Source: Fictibacillus arsenicus
Lineage (GTDB): Bacteria > Bacillota > Bacilli > Bacillales > Fictibacillaceae
Direction of reading: 5' to 3'
NCBI RefSeq assembly: GCF_001642935.1
Contig: NZ_CP016761.1
Location: 310,001-374,000, forward strand
Length of the DNA: 64,000 bases
Part shown: in pieces, positions 42,962-52,284 of the stretch
Layout of the letters: every line of letters starts with the position of its first letter
Position numbering within the stretch: the stretch's first letter is position 1
Notes under the pieces: generated by a model
Database searches by the model: none
What the model was told of the DNA's origin: nothing
What the model saw: only the letters and a program-made list of their open reading frames with translations
Position numbers and translations under genes: made by a program

Positions 42962-42983
42962 GCTTTATTAGCGGGTTTTCTTT
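42950..42983 (+). terminator. intrinsic terminator overlapping the CDF stop
   Basis: AACTCGCTAA (including the stop codon) pairs with TTAGCGGGTT around GCTTTA, followed by TTCTTT. Confidence 0.7.
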
Positions 42984-43096
42984 CGCAAAAAAATAGGATA
43001 AGAAGTCGAAATAGTTAAATATTTTCAAGAAAAAGGATAGAATAATAGTAGATTGTTAAGTTCGTTAAACATCTAGGGAGTACGGGGGATATATCT

Positions 43097-44854
43097 ATGT
43101 GGAAAGTATTTTCTTATTTAAAGACTTACCGGGTGGCTATAGCGGCTGCTCTATTCCTGACGCTTTCTGAACTGGCAGTGGAGCTGATGCAGCCGTTAAT
43201 CATGGCTAAGATCATTGATGATGGAATTTTAAAAGGCGATTTAGAAGTGGTTAAGTTCTGGGGTGCGGTCATGTTTGGTCTCGCTCTGGCTGCTTTTGCT
43301 GCAGGGATCGCCAATTCCTTTTTCTCCGCGCATGTCAGTCAGAGCTACGGGTTCGATATTAGGCGGCGTGTATTTGAAAAGGTCCAGGCTTTTTCGTTCG
43401 TTAATTTTAATAAATTTCCGACTTCATCCTTGATTACGAGAATGACTCATGATGTTACACAGCTTCAAAATACAGTTTTTATGAGCTTAAGGATTATGTT
43501 AAGAGCGCCATTGCTTTTGGCAGGCGGGGTAATTATGTCGCTCATCGTCAATTGGAAACTTGCGATGGTATTGGTAGTAGCACTTCCTTTTCTTCTGTTC
43601 TTCTTAAGGTGGGTGCTTCAGACCGCAGGGACGATGTTTCGGGATGTCCAAGATAGACTTGATGGTGTGAACCGAGTAATGCGGGAAAATCTGATGGGGA
43701 TGAGGCTGATCAAAGCATTTTTACGAAGAGATTATGAATCTTCACGATTTGAAAAAGCAAGTGATGATCTGAAAGTCCAGACGGTATCATCACTTCGTCT
43801 TATTGAAGTTTCCATTCCTGTGTTGCTTTTGGTTATGAATATCGGAATTCTAGCCATTCTTTGGTTCGGGAGCAGGCAGGTGAATCTTGGTGCGATCGAA
43901 GTGGGTGAAGTGGTGGCGATTGTAAACTATTCATTTCGCATCTCATCCGTTTTAACGATTATCTCATTTATTATTATGGCATTTTCACGTGCGAAAGCGT
44001 CTGCTCAGCGCATAGGAGAGGTGCTGGATACAGAGATTGATCTCATTGAATCAGAAGATACGGATCAATCGGTAACCCTACAAAAAGGTCATGTTGAATT
44101 TAAGAACGTTTCTTTTAAGTATCCTGAGAGCGATGCATTCGTATTGCAGAATCTTTCTTTTTCAGTGAAAGCGGGTGAAACGTTAGCCATCCTTGGCTCG
44201 ACAGGGTCAGGTAAAACTTCACTGTTTCAGCTTGTTCCGCGTTTATATGATGTAACAGACGGGGAGGTCCTTGTCGATGGCAAAAACGTAAAGGCGTATC
44301 CTATTGACACACTTCGAAAAGGAATAGGTGTTGTTCCCCAGGAAGCTGTTCTTTTTACTGGTTCAGTACTTGAGAATATAGGCTGGGGGAAAGAAGGGGC
44401 GACGGAAGAGGAGATTATTCAGGCTGCAAAAGATGCACAAATACATGAGACGGTCGAGAAATTGCCGGATCAATATGAAACACGTGTTGGACAGAGGGGC
44501 GTGAACCTTTCTGGAGGTCAAAAACAGCGTTTGTCCATAGCGCGCGCGTTAGTTAGAAAACCGAAAATATTAATGCTAGATGACAGTACGAGTGCACTGG
44601 ATCTGAAAACGGAAGCAAAGCTTTTAGCTGCTTTAAGAAGGTATTCCTGCACAACGTTTATCATTACGCAAAAAATCAGTACAGCGATGGAAGCCGACCA
44701 CATTTTGCTTTTAGATGATGGCCGTGTAGAAGCTTGGGGTACGCACGCCGAGCTGCTTGAAACGTCGCCGCTGTATGTGAAGATCGTACAATCACAGTTT
44801 GGGGAGGAGGATTTCCAGTATGTCAAAGGGTTCAAACAGACCTCATCCACATAA
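43097..44854 (+). CDS. ABC exporter half, degenerate-NBD subunit
   Basis: This 585-residue multidrug-type half-transporter has six membrane helices (~1-310) and a C-terminal NBD with Walker A GSTGSGKTS, signature LSGGQKQR and Walker B ILMLDDSTSALD. The catalytic glutamate after Walker B is Asp (LDDS), and the switch histidine is replaced by Gln (ITQKIST). This is the degenerate half of a heterodimeric exporter of the YfiB/BmrC type. The second half begins inside its 3' end. Substrate is unknown, probably lipophilic drugs or lipids. Confidence 0.92.
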   Translation: MWKVFSYLKTYRVAIAAALFLTLSELAVELMQPLIMAKIIDDGILKGDLEVVKFWGAVMFGLALAAFAAGIANSFFSAHVSQSYGFDIRRRVFEKVQAFSFVNFNKFPTSSLITRMTHDVTQLQNTVFMSLRIMLRAPLLLAGGVIMSLIVNWKLAMVLVVALPFLLFFLRWVLQTAGTMFRDVQDRLDGVNRVMRENLMGMRLIKAFLRRDYESSRFEKASDDLKVQTVSSLRLIEVSIPVLLLVMNIGILAILWFGSRQVNLGAIEVGEVVAIVNYSFRISSVLTIISFIIMAFSRAKASAQRIGEVLDTEIDLIESEDTDQSVTLQKGHVEFKNVSFKYPESDAFVLQNLSFSVKAGETLAILGSTGSGKTSLFQLVPRLYDVTDGEVLVDGKNVKAYPIDTLRKGIGVVPQEAVLFTGSVLENIGWGKEGATEEEIIQAAKDAQIHETVEKLPDQYETRVGQRGVNLSGGQKQRLSIARALVRKPKILMLDDSTSALDLKTEAKLLAALRRYSCTTFIITQKISTAMEADHILLLDDGRVEAWGTHAELLETSPLYVKIVQSQFGEEDFQYVKGFKQTSST

Positions 44855-46619
44855 TCATTTGTTCGGAGAAAAAATGAAACCGAAAAATTGGGCAAGTACG
44901 GTAAAACGTATTGGAGGCTACTTTTCTAATCAAAAAGTGCTATTAAGCTTGGTATTGCTCATGGTGGTCATCAGCTCAGCGTTAAGTTTGCTAGGACCCT
45001 TTTTAATCGGTGTAGCGATCGATTCATACATCGTTAAAGAAAACGCAGAAGGTTTGACGAAGCTGTTAATCGGTCTGATCTTTGTCTTTATCGGACAGTC
45101 CTTATCTATTTGGCTCCAGAACTATTGGATGATCGGAATTGCTCAGCAGACGGTTTATCGCATGCGCAATGATTTGTTTAAGCAGTTTCACAGACTCTCG
45201 ATTTCCTTCTTTGATAAAAGGCAGCATGGAGAGCTGATGAGCCGTGTGACCAATGATATTGAGAATGTCAGTTCCACGCTGAATAGTTCTTTTATCCAGG
45301 TGTTTTCAAGTATTTTGACCCTTATTGGGACGATCGCTGTCATGATTTATTTAAGTCCGCTGCTTACTATTATTTCTCTTTCCATCGTTCCGCTTATGGT
45401 GTTTGGATTGAAATGGATTACGAAAAGGACAGGTGCCAGGTTTAAAGAACAGCAAAGAAATCTTGGGGAAATCAACGGATATATAGAAGAGATTACTTCA
45501 GGTCAGCGTATAGTTAAATCCTTTTCGCAGGAAAAGAGAGTTATGGAAGAATTCATGGTGAAAAATGAGCGTTTGAAGGAATCTGGCTATTGGGCTCAGA
45601 CTTTCTCTGGGTTTATCCCAAAACTCATGAACGTACTCAATAACGGAAGTTTTGCATTGATAGCAGGTGTGGGTGGTGTGCTGGCTCTGAACGGAAAAGT
45701 TTCAATTGGGGTAATCGTAATATTTGTTGAGTATTCCAGACAATTTACGAGACCATTAAATGACTTAGCCAATCAGTTTAATACACTTCTTTCTGCTGTT
45801 GCCGGTGCAGAGAGAGTTTTTGAGATTTTAGATGAGTCTAGAGAAGAACGAGATGAAGATAATGCTATCGAGCTTTCATCAGTAAAAGGGAAAGTGGAAT
45901 TTCGTAACGTTTCTTTTTCTTATGAAGGTGACGGTAAAACGGTATCTGGTCTTAGTTTTTCTGTAAAAGAAGGTGAAACGGTAGCTCTGGTGGGACCTAC
46001 TGGAGCCGGAAAGACAACAGTTGTTAACTTGCTTTCTCGCTTTTATGATGCAGATAATGGACAGATTTTAATCGATGGACATGACAGTAAGAACGTAAAA
46101 AGAAGCAGTCTAAGAAGACATATGGCTTTTGTGCTGCAAGACTCTTTTTTATTTGAAGGTTCAATCTTTGAAAATATCCGTTATGGAAGGCTGGGTGCTT
46201 CCGATGAAGAAGTCATTAAGGCGGCGAAACTAGCAAATGCTCACTCGTTTATTCAAAAGCTTCCAAAAGGTTATCATACGATATTAAATCAAGAAGGAAG
46301 CGGTATAAGCCAAGGGCAGAAACAGCTTTTATCTATAGCGCGGGCCATTCTGGCAGACCCATCATTGTTGATATTAGATGAGGCAACAAGCAGTATCGAC
46401 ACGATAACGGAGATGAAGATTCAAGAGGCTTTGCAGAGATTGATGACTGGCAGAACAAGCTTTGTAATCGCACATCGATTAAACACGATTCAGCAGGCAG
46501 ATCAGATTCTAGTCCTTCATGATGGCGGTATCTTGGAAAAAGGAACTCATGAGGAACTTTTAAATCATAAAGGATTTTACCATTCTTTATATAACAGTCA
46601 GTTGAAACAAGAAGCTTAG
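44820..46619 (+). CDS. ABC exporter half, catalytic-NBD subunit
   Basis: This roughly 599-residue partner has six membrane helices and an NBD with Walker A GPTGAGKTT, Walker B LLILDEATSSID (canonical Glu) and switch IAHRLNT. Its signature is altered to GISQGQKQLL (SQGQ instead of SGGQ). So one ATP site combines degenerate Walker B and switch with a nonconsensus signature, while the other is intact, as in YfiC/BmrD and TM287/288. ATG at 44820 follows GGAGGAGG at 9 nt and overlaps the first gene by 35 nt. Confidence 0.92.
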   Translation: MSKGSNRPHPHNHLFGEKMKPKNWASTVKRIGGYFSNQKVLLSLVLLMVVISSALSLLGPFLIGVAIDSYIVKENAEGLTKLLIGLIFVFIGQSLSIWLQNYWMIGIAQQTVYRMRNDLFKQFHRLSISFFDKRQHGELMSRVTNDIENVSSTLNSSFIQVFSSILTLIGTIAVMIYLSPLLTIISLSIVPLMVFGLKWITKRTGARFKEQQRNLGEINGYIEEITSGQRIVKSFSQEKRVMEEFMVKNERLKESGYWAQTFSGFIPKLMNVLNNGSFALIAGVGGVLALNGKVSIGVIVIFVEYSRQFTRPLNDLANQFNTLLSAVAGAERVFEILDESREERDEDNAIELSSVKGKVEFRNVSFSYEGDGKTVSGLSFSVKEGETVALVGPTGAGKTTVVNLLSRFYDADNGQILIDGHDSKNVKRSSLRRHMAFVLQDSFLFEGSIFENIRYGRLGASDEEVIKAAKLANAHSFIQKLPKGYHTILNQEGSGISQGQKQLLSIARAILADPSLLILDEATSSIDTITEMKIQEALQRLMTGRTSFVIAHRLNTIQQADQILVLHDGGILEKGTHEELLNHKGFYHSLYNSQLKQEA

Positions 46620-46674
46620 TATAATAAAAATTACAACTTTAGTCGTATTAGAACGATGCTTTTGTCATATTATC

Positions 46675-46707
46675 AGGGCGATTCTTGCAGGAATCTCCCT
46701 TTTTTTG
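46675..46707 (+). terminator. intrinsic terminator
   Basis: AGGG-C-GATTC pairs with GAATC-T-CCCT (46675-46700) followed by seven Ts, after the ABC operon. Confidence 0.8.
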
Positions 46708-46750
46708 TCGTAATTATAGTACACAAGCCATTTTACCCAGGGAGTAGAAA

Positions 46751-48019
46751 ATGATCATTGAAAAGCTGCTTTTGCATGTATTGATTGTTATTGCACCAGT
46801 ACTGAGCTATAGCTTTTTGTTCGAAAGCAGAAAGATAGGAAAATCCCCTTATTTTTTAGGCATTCTTTATGGTGTATCTGCTTCACTTTGCATGTATTTT
46901 GCCTATTTTAATTCAGGATTGTATTGGGATTTGCGGTATGTTCCTTTAGTGCTTTCTATTTTTTACGGCGGACCTATCTCAGGGATTATTACGCTCACTG
47001 CTCTTTTAGCAACCAGAACGGTAATGGGCGGAGAAACGCTTTACTTAGGATACATAAGTGCATCAGTAGCCTGTATTGTTCCTTTTATTCTTTATAAGTA
47101 TTTTTGGAGATTTCCTCCGCGAAAAAGAATTTACATGTCTATCATAGCCGGACTATGGCCTGCTATTGTCCAGTTGCTAATTCTTCTAAGCTACCTTTAC
47201 ATAAATAGTGAAGTTTTGCAGGTAGACCAAGATATTTATTTATACATAGCTGTTTTCGGTATTATTCAAATTTTAGCCGTCGTTTTTGGCTCTATCTTAA
47301 ATGAAGCTGTCATAGAAAGAAACTTAATGAAAGATGAGATCCGGCGTTCTGAGAAACAGCACACGCTTGGGGAACTGGCGGCTTCTATTGCTCATGAAGT
47401 CCGGAATCCATTGACTGTAGTAAAAGGTTTTCTTCAGCTTATGGAAGGTGAAGATGAACGGCATAAGCATTACTATCCGTTAATTTTAAGTGAATTAAGC
47501 AGAGCAGAAAGTATTATAAGTGATTACTTGAACTTTGCTAAACCGGAGTTTAAAAAGATCGAGACTTTTTCAATAGCTGAATTAGTAACGGAACTAAGTA
47601 TTTTATTAAATCCGTACGCATTAAAAGATGGTATTTCGCTTACGCATCTGATTGAATCGGATGTAAAGATTACTACAGACCGAAATCAGCTAAAACAGGC
47701 GCTGATCAATATCTTAAAGAATGCTGTTGAGGCAACCCCGAAAGAAGGACGTGTATCCATTAAGCTTATTCCTGAAGGGGAACAGGTTAAGATTATCGTT
47801 AGGGATACAGGAAAAGGGATGACTAAAGAACAGCTGTCCCGCATCGGCTCTTTGTTTTTTTCAACTAAACAGCAAGGAACTGGATTAGGAACGATGGTAT
47901 CCATTCGTATCATAGAATCAATGGGCGGCAAGGTGGAGTATACGAGCAAGATTGGAAAAGGTACGAAGGTTAGCGTCGCGCTTCCTTTAATCAGCTCATT
48001 TGAAGAAGATTCGGTTTAA
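46751..48019 (+). CDS. KinB-like sensor histidine kinase
   Basis: This 422-residue membrane kinase has six N-terminal hydrophobic segments (~1-185) of the 5TM-LYT/KinB type with LRYVPLVLSIFYGGPISG. A short linker leads to HisKA with phosphorylated His215 (ASIAHEVRNPLT) and an HATPase_c domain (NILKNAVEATP; GTGLGTMVSIRI). Size and layout match KinB-type sporulation kinases feeding the phosphorelay. No response regulator gene adjoins it, as is usual for these orphan kinases. The assignment to sporulation is inference. Confidence 0.85.
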   Translation: MIIEKLLLHVLIVIAPVLSYSFLFESRKIGKSPYFLGILYGVSASLCMYFAYFNSGLYWDLRYVPLVLSIFYGGPISGIITLTALLATRTVMGGETLYLGYISASVACIVPFILYKYFWRFPPRKRIYMSIIAGLWPAIVQLLILLSYLYINSEVLQVDQDIYLYIAVFGIIQILAVVFGSILNEAVIERNLMKDEIRRSEKQHTLGELAASIAHEVRNPLTVVKGFLQLMEGEDERHKHYYPLILSELSRAESIISDYLNFAKPEFKKIETFSIAELVTELSILLNPYALKDGISLTHLIESDVKITTDRNQLKQALINILKNAVEATPKEGRVSIKLIPEGEQVKIIVRDTGKGMTKEQLSRIGSLFFSTKQQGTGLGTMVSIRIIESMGGKVEYTSKIGKGTKVSVALPLISSFEEDSV

Positions 48020-48062
48020 AAAACGCTATAAAGGGGAAAATGCTGAAAAGAGGTGAAGCAGC

Positions 48063-48242
48063 ATGGATAACTTTATGGCAGATATTTTTCGTTTTTTAGG
48101 CGGCTTCTTAAACGTCAGCTTATTGTTAGTAATCATTATTGTTATACTAATCGTGCGTCAGACAAAAAAGAAAAAGCCGAAAAATCAAGAAGAAGACTAT
48201 CTCGAACATAATAATGATCATTCAAAAGATAATAATAAGTAA
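48063..48242 (+). CDS. small membrane protein, unknown
   Basis: This 59-residue protein has one membrane helix (~16-36, VSLLLVIIIVILIV) and a charged, Asn-rich tail (KKKKPKNQEEDYLEHNNDH). AGAGGTGA lies 7 nt before the ATG, and it follows the sensor kinase by 43 nt and precedes a terminator, so it may be cotranscribed with the kinase. No function is assignable. Confidence 0.7.
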   Translation: MDNFMADIFRFLGGFLNVSLLLVIIIVILIVRQTKKKKPKNQEEDYLEHNNDHSKDNNK

Positions 48243-48275
48243 AGAAAGCCTGCATATCGATTGCAGGCTTTTTTG
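48243..48275. terminator. intrinsic terminator, probably bidirectional
   Basis: AAAGCCTGCA and TGCAGGCTTT form a 10-bp stem flanked by A and T tracts between convergent genes. Confidence 0.85.
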
Positions 48276-48287
48276 GTGCGTTTAAGA

Positions 48288-48794
48288 TTATTTAAGAAAG
48301 AGAACCATTAGTTCTTCATCATAATATGTCTCATCTACTCTTAGTGCTTTTTCTTCTTTTCCATATGTCGTGAAACCTAGTGAACTGTAAAGTCCTTTTG
48401 CTTTTTCATTGCTGGAAACCACTGTTAGATTTAGCTTCAAAATGTCGGGAATCCCTTTAGCATGGTTGATCGCTGCTGTTACAAGGGCTTTACCGGCTCC
48501 TGAGCGGCGGTTTTCGGGCTTTACATACATAGCAAAAATGTTCGCGCGGTGCTTCATTTTTTCGATTTTGTCTTGGACTAATGTAACGGTACCAATCAGG
48601 GCATCTTCCTGAAATGCTCCGAAAGTAAAATCACCATCACCTTTAAGCCTGTTGGCCACTTGTTCAATTGGATTTTTACGCTCTAGAGCTTCTTCGTAAC
48701 TTGTTGCAAAAGCTTCAGGATGATTTTTTAGGGCCTCAAGACGCATCTCCCAATACGCTTCGGCATCATCTGGTGTGAGCAAGCGGATCTCCAT
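48288..48794 (-). CDS. GNAT family N-acetyltransferase
   Basis: This 168-residue GNAT enzyme has IRLLTPDDAEAYWEMRLEAL at the start, the acetyl-CoA loop VKPENRRSGAGKALVTAAI and the closing NEKAKGLYSSLGFTTYG. This is the common Rim-like/YkkB-type fold with unknown substrate. The internal ATG at 48794 is chosen because GGGGG lies 9 nt upstream, which drops the 14 extra residues of the longest frame. Confidence 0.85.
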   Translation of the reverse strand: MEIRLLTPDDAEAYWEMRLEALKNHPEAFATSYEEALERKNPIEQVANRLKGDGDFTFGAFQEDALIGTVTLVQDKIEKMKHRANIFAMYVKPENRRSGAGKALVTAAINHAKGIPDILKLNLTVVSSNEKAKGLYSSLGFTTYGKEEKALRVDETYYDEELMVLFLK

Positions 48795-48967
48795 GCAAAT
48801 AACCCCCAATAATTGTTTTATTTGGTAGTTTAACACAAATGGTACAGAGGGTGCTATTTGAAATTTAGTTTTTTGAAGGCTGAAAATGAAATGGGTATCA
48901 ATGAAAGCGTGAAATGGAGTATTTCTATAGGGTGTTTGCTCGGTTTTGGAGCGGGAAATAAATTGTT

Positions 48968-48982
48968 GGGGGTCAGTCCCCC
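48968..48982. repeat. GC hairpin in the fni leader
   Basis: GGGGG-TCAGT-CCCCC forms a short GC-rich hairpin and resembles the palindrome in recQ (1016-1040). The surrounding gap 48795-49069 holds no convincing gene. Confidence 0.5.
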
Positions 48983-49069
48983 TAGCGTGAGCTGTTTAGA
49001 AGATGTAAAGTGTAATGGTATGGTTTTTGCGGGAAGATAGGAATAACAGCAAGAAGGGAGGAAATGAAC

Positions 49070-50110
49070 TTGGATCATCCTAAAGATCTCACTGAGAAAC
49101 GGAAAACGGAGCATATTAGGATCAGTCTTCATGAAGATGTTGAGGGGAAGAACATTACAACTGGGTTAGAGAACTATCGATTTATACCGAATGCTTTGCC
49201 CGAGATATCTTTTGAGGATGTGTCTCTTTCTGCTTCTTTTTTAGGAAAATTGATGAAGACTCCCTTTTTGATCAGTTCGATGACTGGCGGTACGGAAACT
49301 GCGCTTAAGATAAATCAGAACTTGGCTATTGCGGCACAGGAAAGAGGCTGGGCGATTGGCCTTGGATCAATGAGAGCGGCGGTGGAGAAAGAGGAACTTG
49401 CTTACACTTTTCAAATTAGAAAATGGGCTCCTGACATCCCTGTTATTGCAAACATCGGTGCTGTCCAGCTCAATTACGGTTATGGGCTGGAGGAGTGTAA
49501 GCGAGCGGTCGAGCTTGCTGAAGCTGATGCTCTCGTTCTTCACTTAAATACCCTGCAGGAAGTATTTCAGCCAGAAGGTGATACGAATTTTTCTCATTTA
49601 TTAAGTAAAATTGAAAAGCTTATTTCGGGATTGCCTGTTCCAGTTGGTATTAAAGAAGTAGGCATGGGAATTGATAAAGAAACTGCTGAGAGGCTGATAT
49701 CAGCAGGTGCTCAGTTTATTGATGTTGCAGGGGCTGGCGGAACATCTTGGGTTCAGGTAGAGAGTTATCGTTCAGAAGATGCTGCAAGGAAAAAAGCTGC
49801 AGAAGCCTTCCTGGACTGGGGTCTTCCGACTTCAGAAAGCGTAGCTGCAGTCAGGGAAGTATCAAAAAAAATACCCGTTATCGCGAGCGGAGGGCTGAAG
49901 CATGGTGTTGATGCTGCGAAATCACTTGCGTTAGGTGCCGACCTTGCTGGATTTGGCCGCAGTCTGCTACAGTCAGCTGTTGAAAATGATGCTGAAGCTT
50001 TGATTTTACAAATGGACCGGATTGAATTTGAACTGAGAGCTGCAATGTTTGGGATTGGTGCCGCGAACATTGGCGAACTAAAAGCTACGAGACGATTGCT
50101 GAAAAAGTGA
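49070..50110 (+). CDS. fni: type 2 isopentenyl-diphosphate delta-isomerase
   Basis: This is a roughly 346-residue FMN-dependent, TIM-barrel IDI-2. It interconverts isopentenyl and dimethylallyl diphosphate for isoprenoid synthesis. Visible motifs are RKTEHIRI near the start, ISSMTGGTE, GLGSMRAA, VIANIGAVQL, GIKEVGMGI, and FIDVAGAGGTSW with later ASGGLKHG for FMN phosphate. The TTG at 49070 is chosen since GGGAGG lies 8 nt upstream, while for the ATG at 49064 it would be only 2 nt. Menaquinone side chains need its product. Confidence 0.93.
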   Translation: MDHPKDLTEKRKTEHIRISLHEDVEGKNITTGLENYRFIPNALPEISFEDVSLSASFLGKLMKTPFLISSMTGGTETALKINQNLAIAAQERGWAIGLGSMRAAVEKEELAYTFQIRKWAPDIPVIANIGAVQLNYGYGLEECKRAVELAEADALVLHLNTLQEVFQPEGDTNFSHLLSKIEKLISGLPVPVGIKEVGMGIDKETAERLISAGAQFIDVAGAGGTSWVQVESYRSEDAARKKAAEAFLDWGLPTSESVAAVREVSKKIPVIASGGLKHGVDAAKSLALGADLAGFGRSLLQSAVENDAEALILQMDRIEFELRAAMFGIGAANIGELKATRRLLKK

Positions 50111-50132
50111 TTAAAAAACCCATAAGAAAAAA

Positions 50133-50165
50133 CGCTCCTGAAAAACAGGAACGCTTTTTTATTTT
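50133..50165 (+). terminator. weak intrinsic terminator
   Basis: An imperfect stem CGCTCCTG...CAGGAACG around AAAAA is followed by six Ts after fni. Confidence 0.6.
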
Positions 50166-50209
50166 GGCTCTTCTCTAAAAGATTGTTCTTTTTCTTCTCT
50201 TCAATGAAA

Positions 50210-50346
50210 AGTTGATTGGAGCGCAAGGTGCGAGACTCCAGCGGGAATCAGCATGACAGGTGAGACACCTAATGGCACAAAGCGCCAAGGTGGCGCACCG
50301 CATGCCCCGCGGAAAGCGAGCATCCTGGAGCGGAAATCAACCACTT
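50210..50346. repeat. Bacillaceae-type dispersed GC-rich intergenic repeat
   Basis: A ~135-bp GC-rich block begins GTTGATTGGAGCGCAAGG and ends CTGGAGCGGAAATCAAC, with GTTGATT/AATCAAC inverted ends. Internal landmarks are GCGAGACTCC, AGGTGAGACACC and GCCCCGCGGAAAGCGAGC. From memory, very similar blocks are dispersed in Bacillus-group genomes. It lies between convergent fni and putP and encodes nothing evident. Confidence 0.75.
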
Positions 50347-50389
50347 TCAAAAACAACAATTTTTGCGAAAACAGCCTTTATTTTTACTA

Positions 50390-51868
50390 TTAAGTTGTTT
50401 TGTTTTCAAGTGTTTCTTCCATGTCTTCGAATTGGTTTTGCACTTTATTCGATGGATCTTTCGTTACTAAGCTGACAAGAATGACAGCTAATAAGCTTAA
50501 GAAGAAACCAGGAATCATTTCGTACACTTCAGCTTTCAGGTCTGGGAACTGTACCCATATTAAAACGGTAATGGCACCAACGATGATACCTGCTAATGCG
50601 CCCCATTTTGTCATGCGTTTCCAGAAAAGACTTAACAAAATTAGTGGACCAAATGCTGAACCGAAACCTGCCCAAGCATAACCTACAAGGCTTAGGATCG
50701 TATCGTTCGGATTTAATGATAACAATACCGCGATTACAGCAACCGTTAATACAGCGAGTCTGCCGATTAATACAAGTTCTTTATCAGAAGCATTCTTCTT
50801 TAAGAACTGTTTGTAAAAGTCTTCGGTTACAGCTGATGACGTAACGAGCAGCTGTGACGAGATTGTACTCATGATGGCTGCTAGGATAGCTGCTAATAAG
50901 AACCCAGTAATGAACGGATGGAATAATAAGTTCGCGAATTGAATAAAAACTGTTTCTGGATCTGCAAGGTTGCGATTTTGCTGTTCGAACCAAGCGATAC
51001 CAATAAATCCTGTAAGCAATGCACCAATTATAGAGATAATCATCCATCCCATACCGATTCGGCGTGCTGCTTTAATTTCTTTTACAGATGTGATGGCCAT
51101 AAAACGGACAATAATGTGGGGCTGTCCGAAATAACCTAACCCCCAAGCTAACATTGACAATAGACCAACAAAAGAAAGTCCTTTTGTAACATTGAGCAGC
51201 TGCGGATCTACTCCACGTACTGTATCAACCAGTGTTTGAGTGTCGCCGACTTCAGTAAAGGCAACAATGGGTACCAATACAAGTGCGATAAACATGATAC
51301 ATCCTTGTACAAAGTCAGTCCAGCTTACTGCTAGGAATCCTCCAAACAATGTGTAAGCTACAACAACTCCGACAGTCAACAGCATTCCAGTCATATAATC
51401 AAGACCGAATGCACTCTCAAACAGCTTACCTCCAGATACTAAACCTGCAGAAGCGTAAAGAGTAAAGAAGATGATAATAACAATACCTGATACAATACGT
51501 AAAATTTTCTGAGTGTCGTTAAAACGGTTTTCAAGATAATCCGGAATTGTGATCGAATCATCTGCTACTTCTGTGTACGTACGCAAACGAGGTGCGACAA
51601 GAATATAGTTCAGATAAGCACCGATCGTTAAACCGACTGCAATCCAAATACTGCTTAACCCATCTGCGAACATAGCACCAGGCAGTCCCATGAGCATCCA
51701 TCCGCTCATATCGGATGCACCAGCAGATAATGCTGTTACTCCAGGACCGAGTCCGCGTCCGCCAAGCATGTAGTCAGATAGATCGGATGTTTTTTTGTAT
51801 GCCCAGTAACCAATGTACAGCATACCAATCATGTAAATAATTAAAGAAATAATTACTTCAATTTGCAT
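50390..51868 (-). CDS. putP: sodium/proline symporter
   Basis: This 492-residue sodium:solute symporter (SSS family) has about 13 hydrophobic segments. The N-terminus (GYWAYKKTSDLSDYMLGGRG) and ASDMSGWMLMGLPGA are typical of PutP, and AAILAAIMSTISSQLLV is the Na+-site helix. It likely imports proline as nutrient or osmoprotectant. The start chosen is ATG 51868, with AAGGAGAG about 9 nt upstream; the frame extends to 52054 without support. No adjacent proline-catabolic gene is seen. Confidence 0.93.
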   Translation of the reverse strand: MQIEVIISLIIYMIGMLYIGYWAYKKTSDLSDYMLGGRGLGPGVTALSAGASDMSGWMLMGLPGAMFADGLSSIWIAVGLTIGAYLNYILVAPRLRTYTEVADDSITIPDYLENRFNDTQKILRIVSGIVIIIFFTLYASAGLVSGGKLFESAFGLDYMTGMLLTVGVVVAYTLFGGFLAVSWTDFVQGCIMFIALVLVPIVAFTEVGDTQTLVDTVRGVDPQLLNVTKGLSFVGLLSMLAWGLGYFGQPHIIVRFMAITSVKEIKAARRIGMGWMIISIIGALLTGFIGIAWFEQQNRNLADPETVFIQFANLLFHPFITGFLLAAILAAIMSTISSQLLVTSSAVTEDFYKQFLKKNASDKELVLIGRLAVLTVAVIAVLLSLNPNDTILSLVGYAWAGFGSAFGPLILLSLFWKRMTKWGALAGIIVGAITVLIWVQFPDLKAEVYEMIPGFFLSLLAVILVSLVTKDPSNKVQNQFEDMEETLENKTT

Positions 51869-51956
51869 GTAAAAAAATCTCTCCTTTTCTTTTTTCATGA
51901 AATGGGTCACGTTAGTTTGCTCAACGGATAACAAGTTTATGAAAAAATTGACAGGT

Positions 51957-51985
51957 TGTATAAAACTAGAGCTTTTTGTTTGCAA
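51957..51985 (-). promoter_or_regulatory. putP promoter
   Basis: On the minus strand TTGCAA (51985-51980) and TATACA (51962-51957) have a 17-bp spacer, about 90 bp before the start codon. The rest of the 51869-52284 gap shows nothing else convincing. Confidence 0.5.
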
Positions 51986-52284
51986 AAAGAGTTTGCGAGG
52001 AGTGACAAAAAAACTTGAAGTCAAAAGCGCGGTAGAAAAACGCATAACAAACATTGCCGGAAAAAATGTTACCCGGCATCAACAACAAGATAAAAGCCAA
52101 GCCGAAAAAAATCGAAAATAGCGGCATCCGTTTTGAGCAAAAAACGTGCCCACTCCTTTTCAGAACATGTTTATCACTATAACAAAGATTGAGAAAAAAC
52201 CCAAATGATAACCGAAAGATGCTATTCTAGCGCCTTTAAGCTACAATAGAAATTAAGAATTTTAGCTTAAGGAATGATTTCATT

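Noticed and set aside
48858-49040. 60-codon ORF upstream of fni
   Set aside because: TTG start with poor spacing, and it runs through the GC hairpin element; no recognised protein. Treated as leader sequence.
49765-50226. 153-codon ORF antisense to fni
   Set aside because: Shadow of the fni coding frame with Ser/Phe/Ala-rich composition; no start context.
51897-52121. 74-codon ORF between putP and the YfmR-type gene
   Set aside because: Begins antisense to the putP upstream frame, has no ribosome site and a low-complexity Lys-rich composition.
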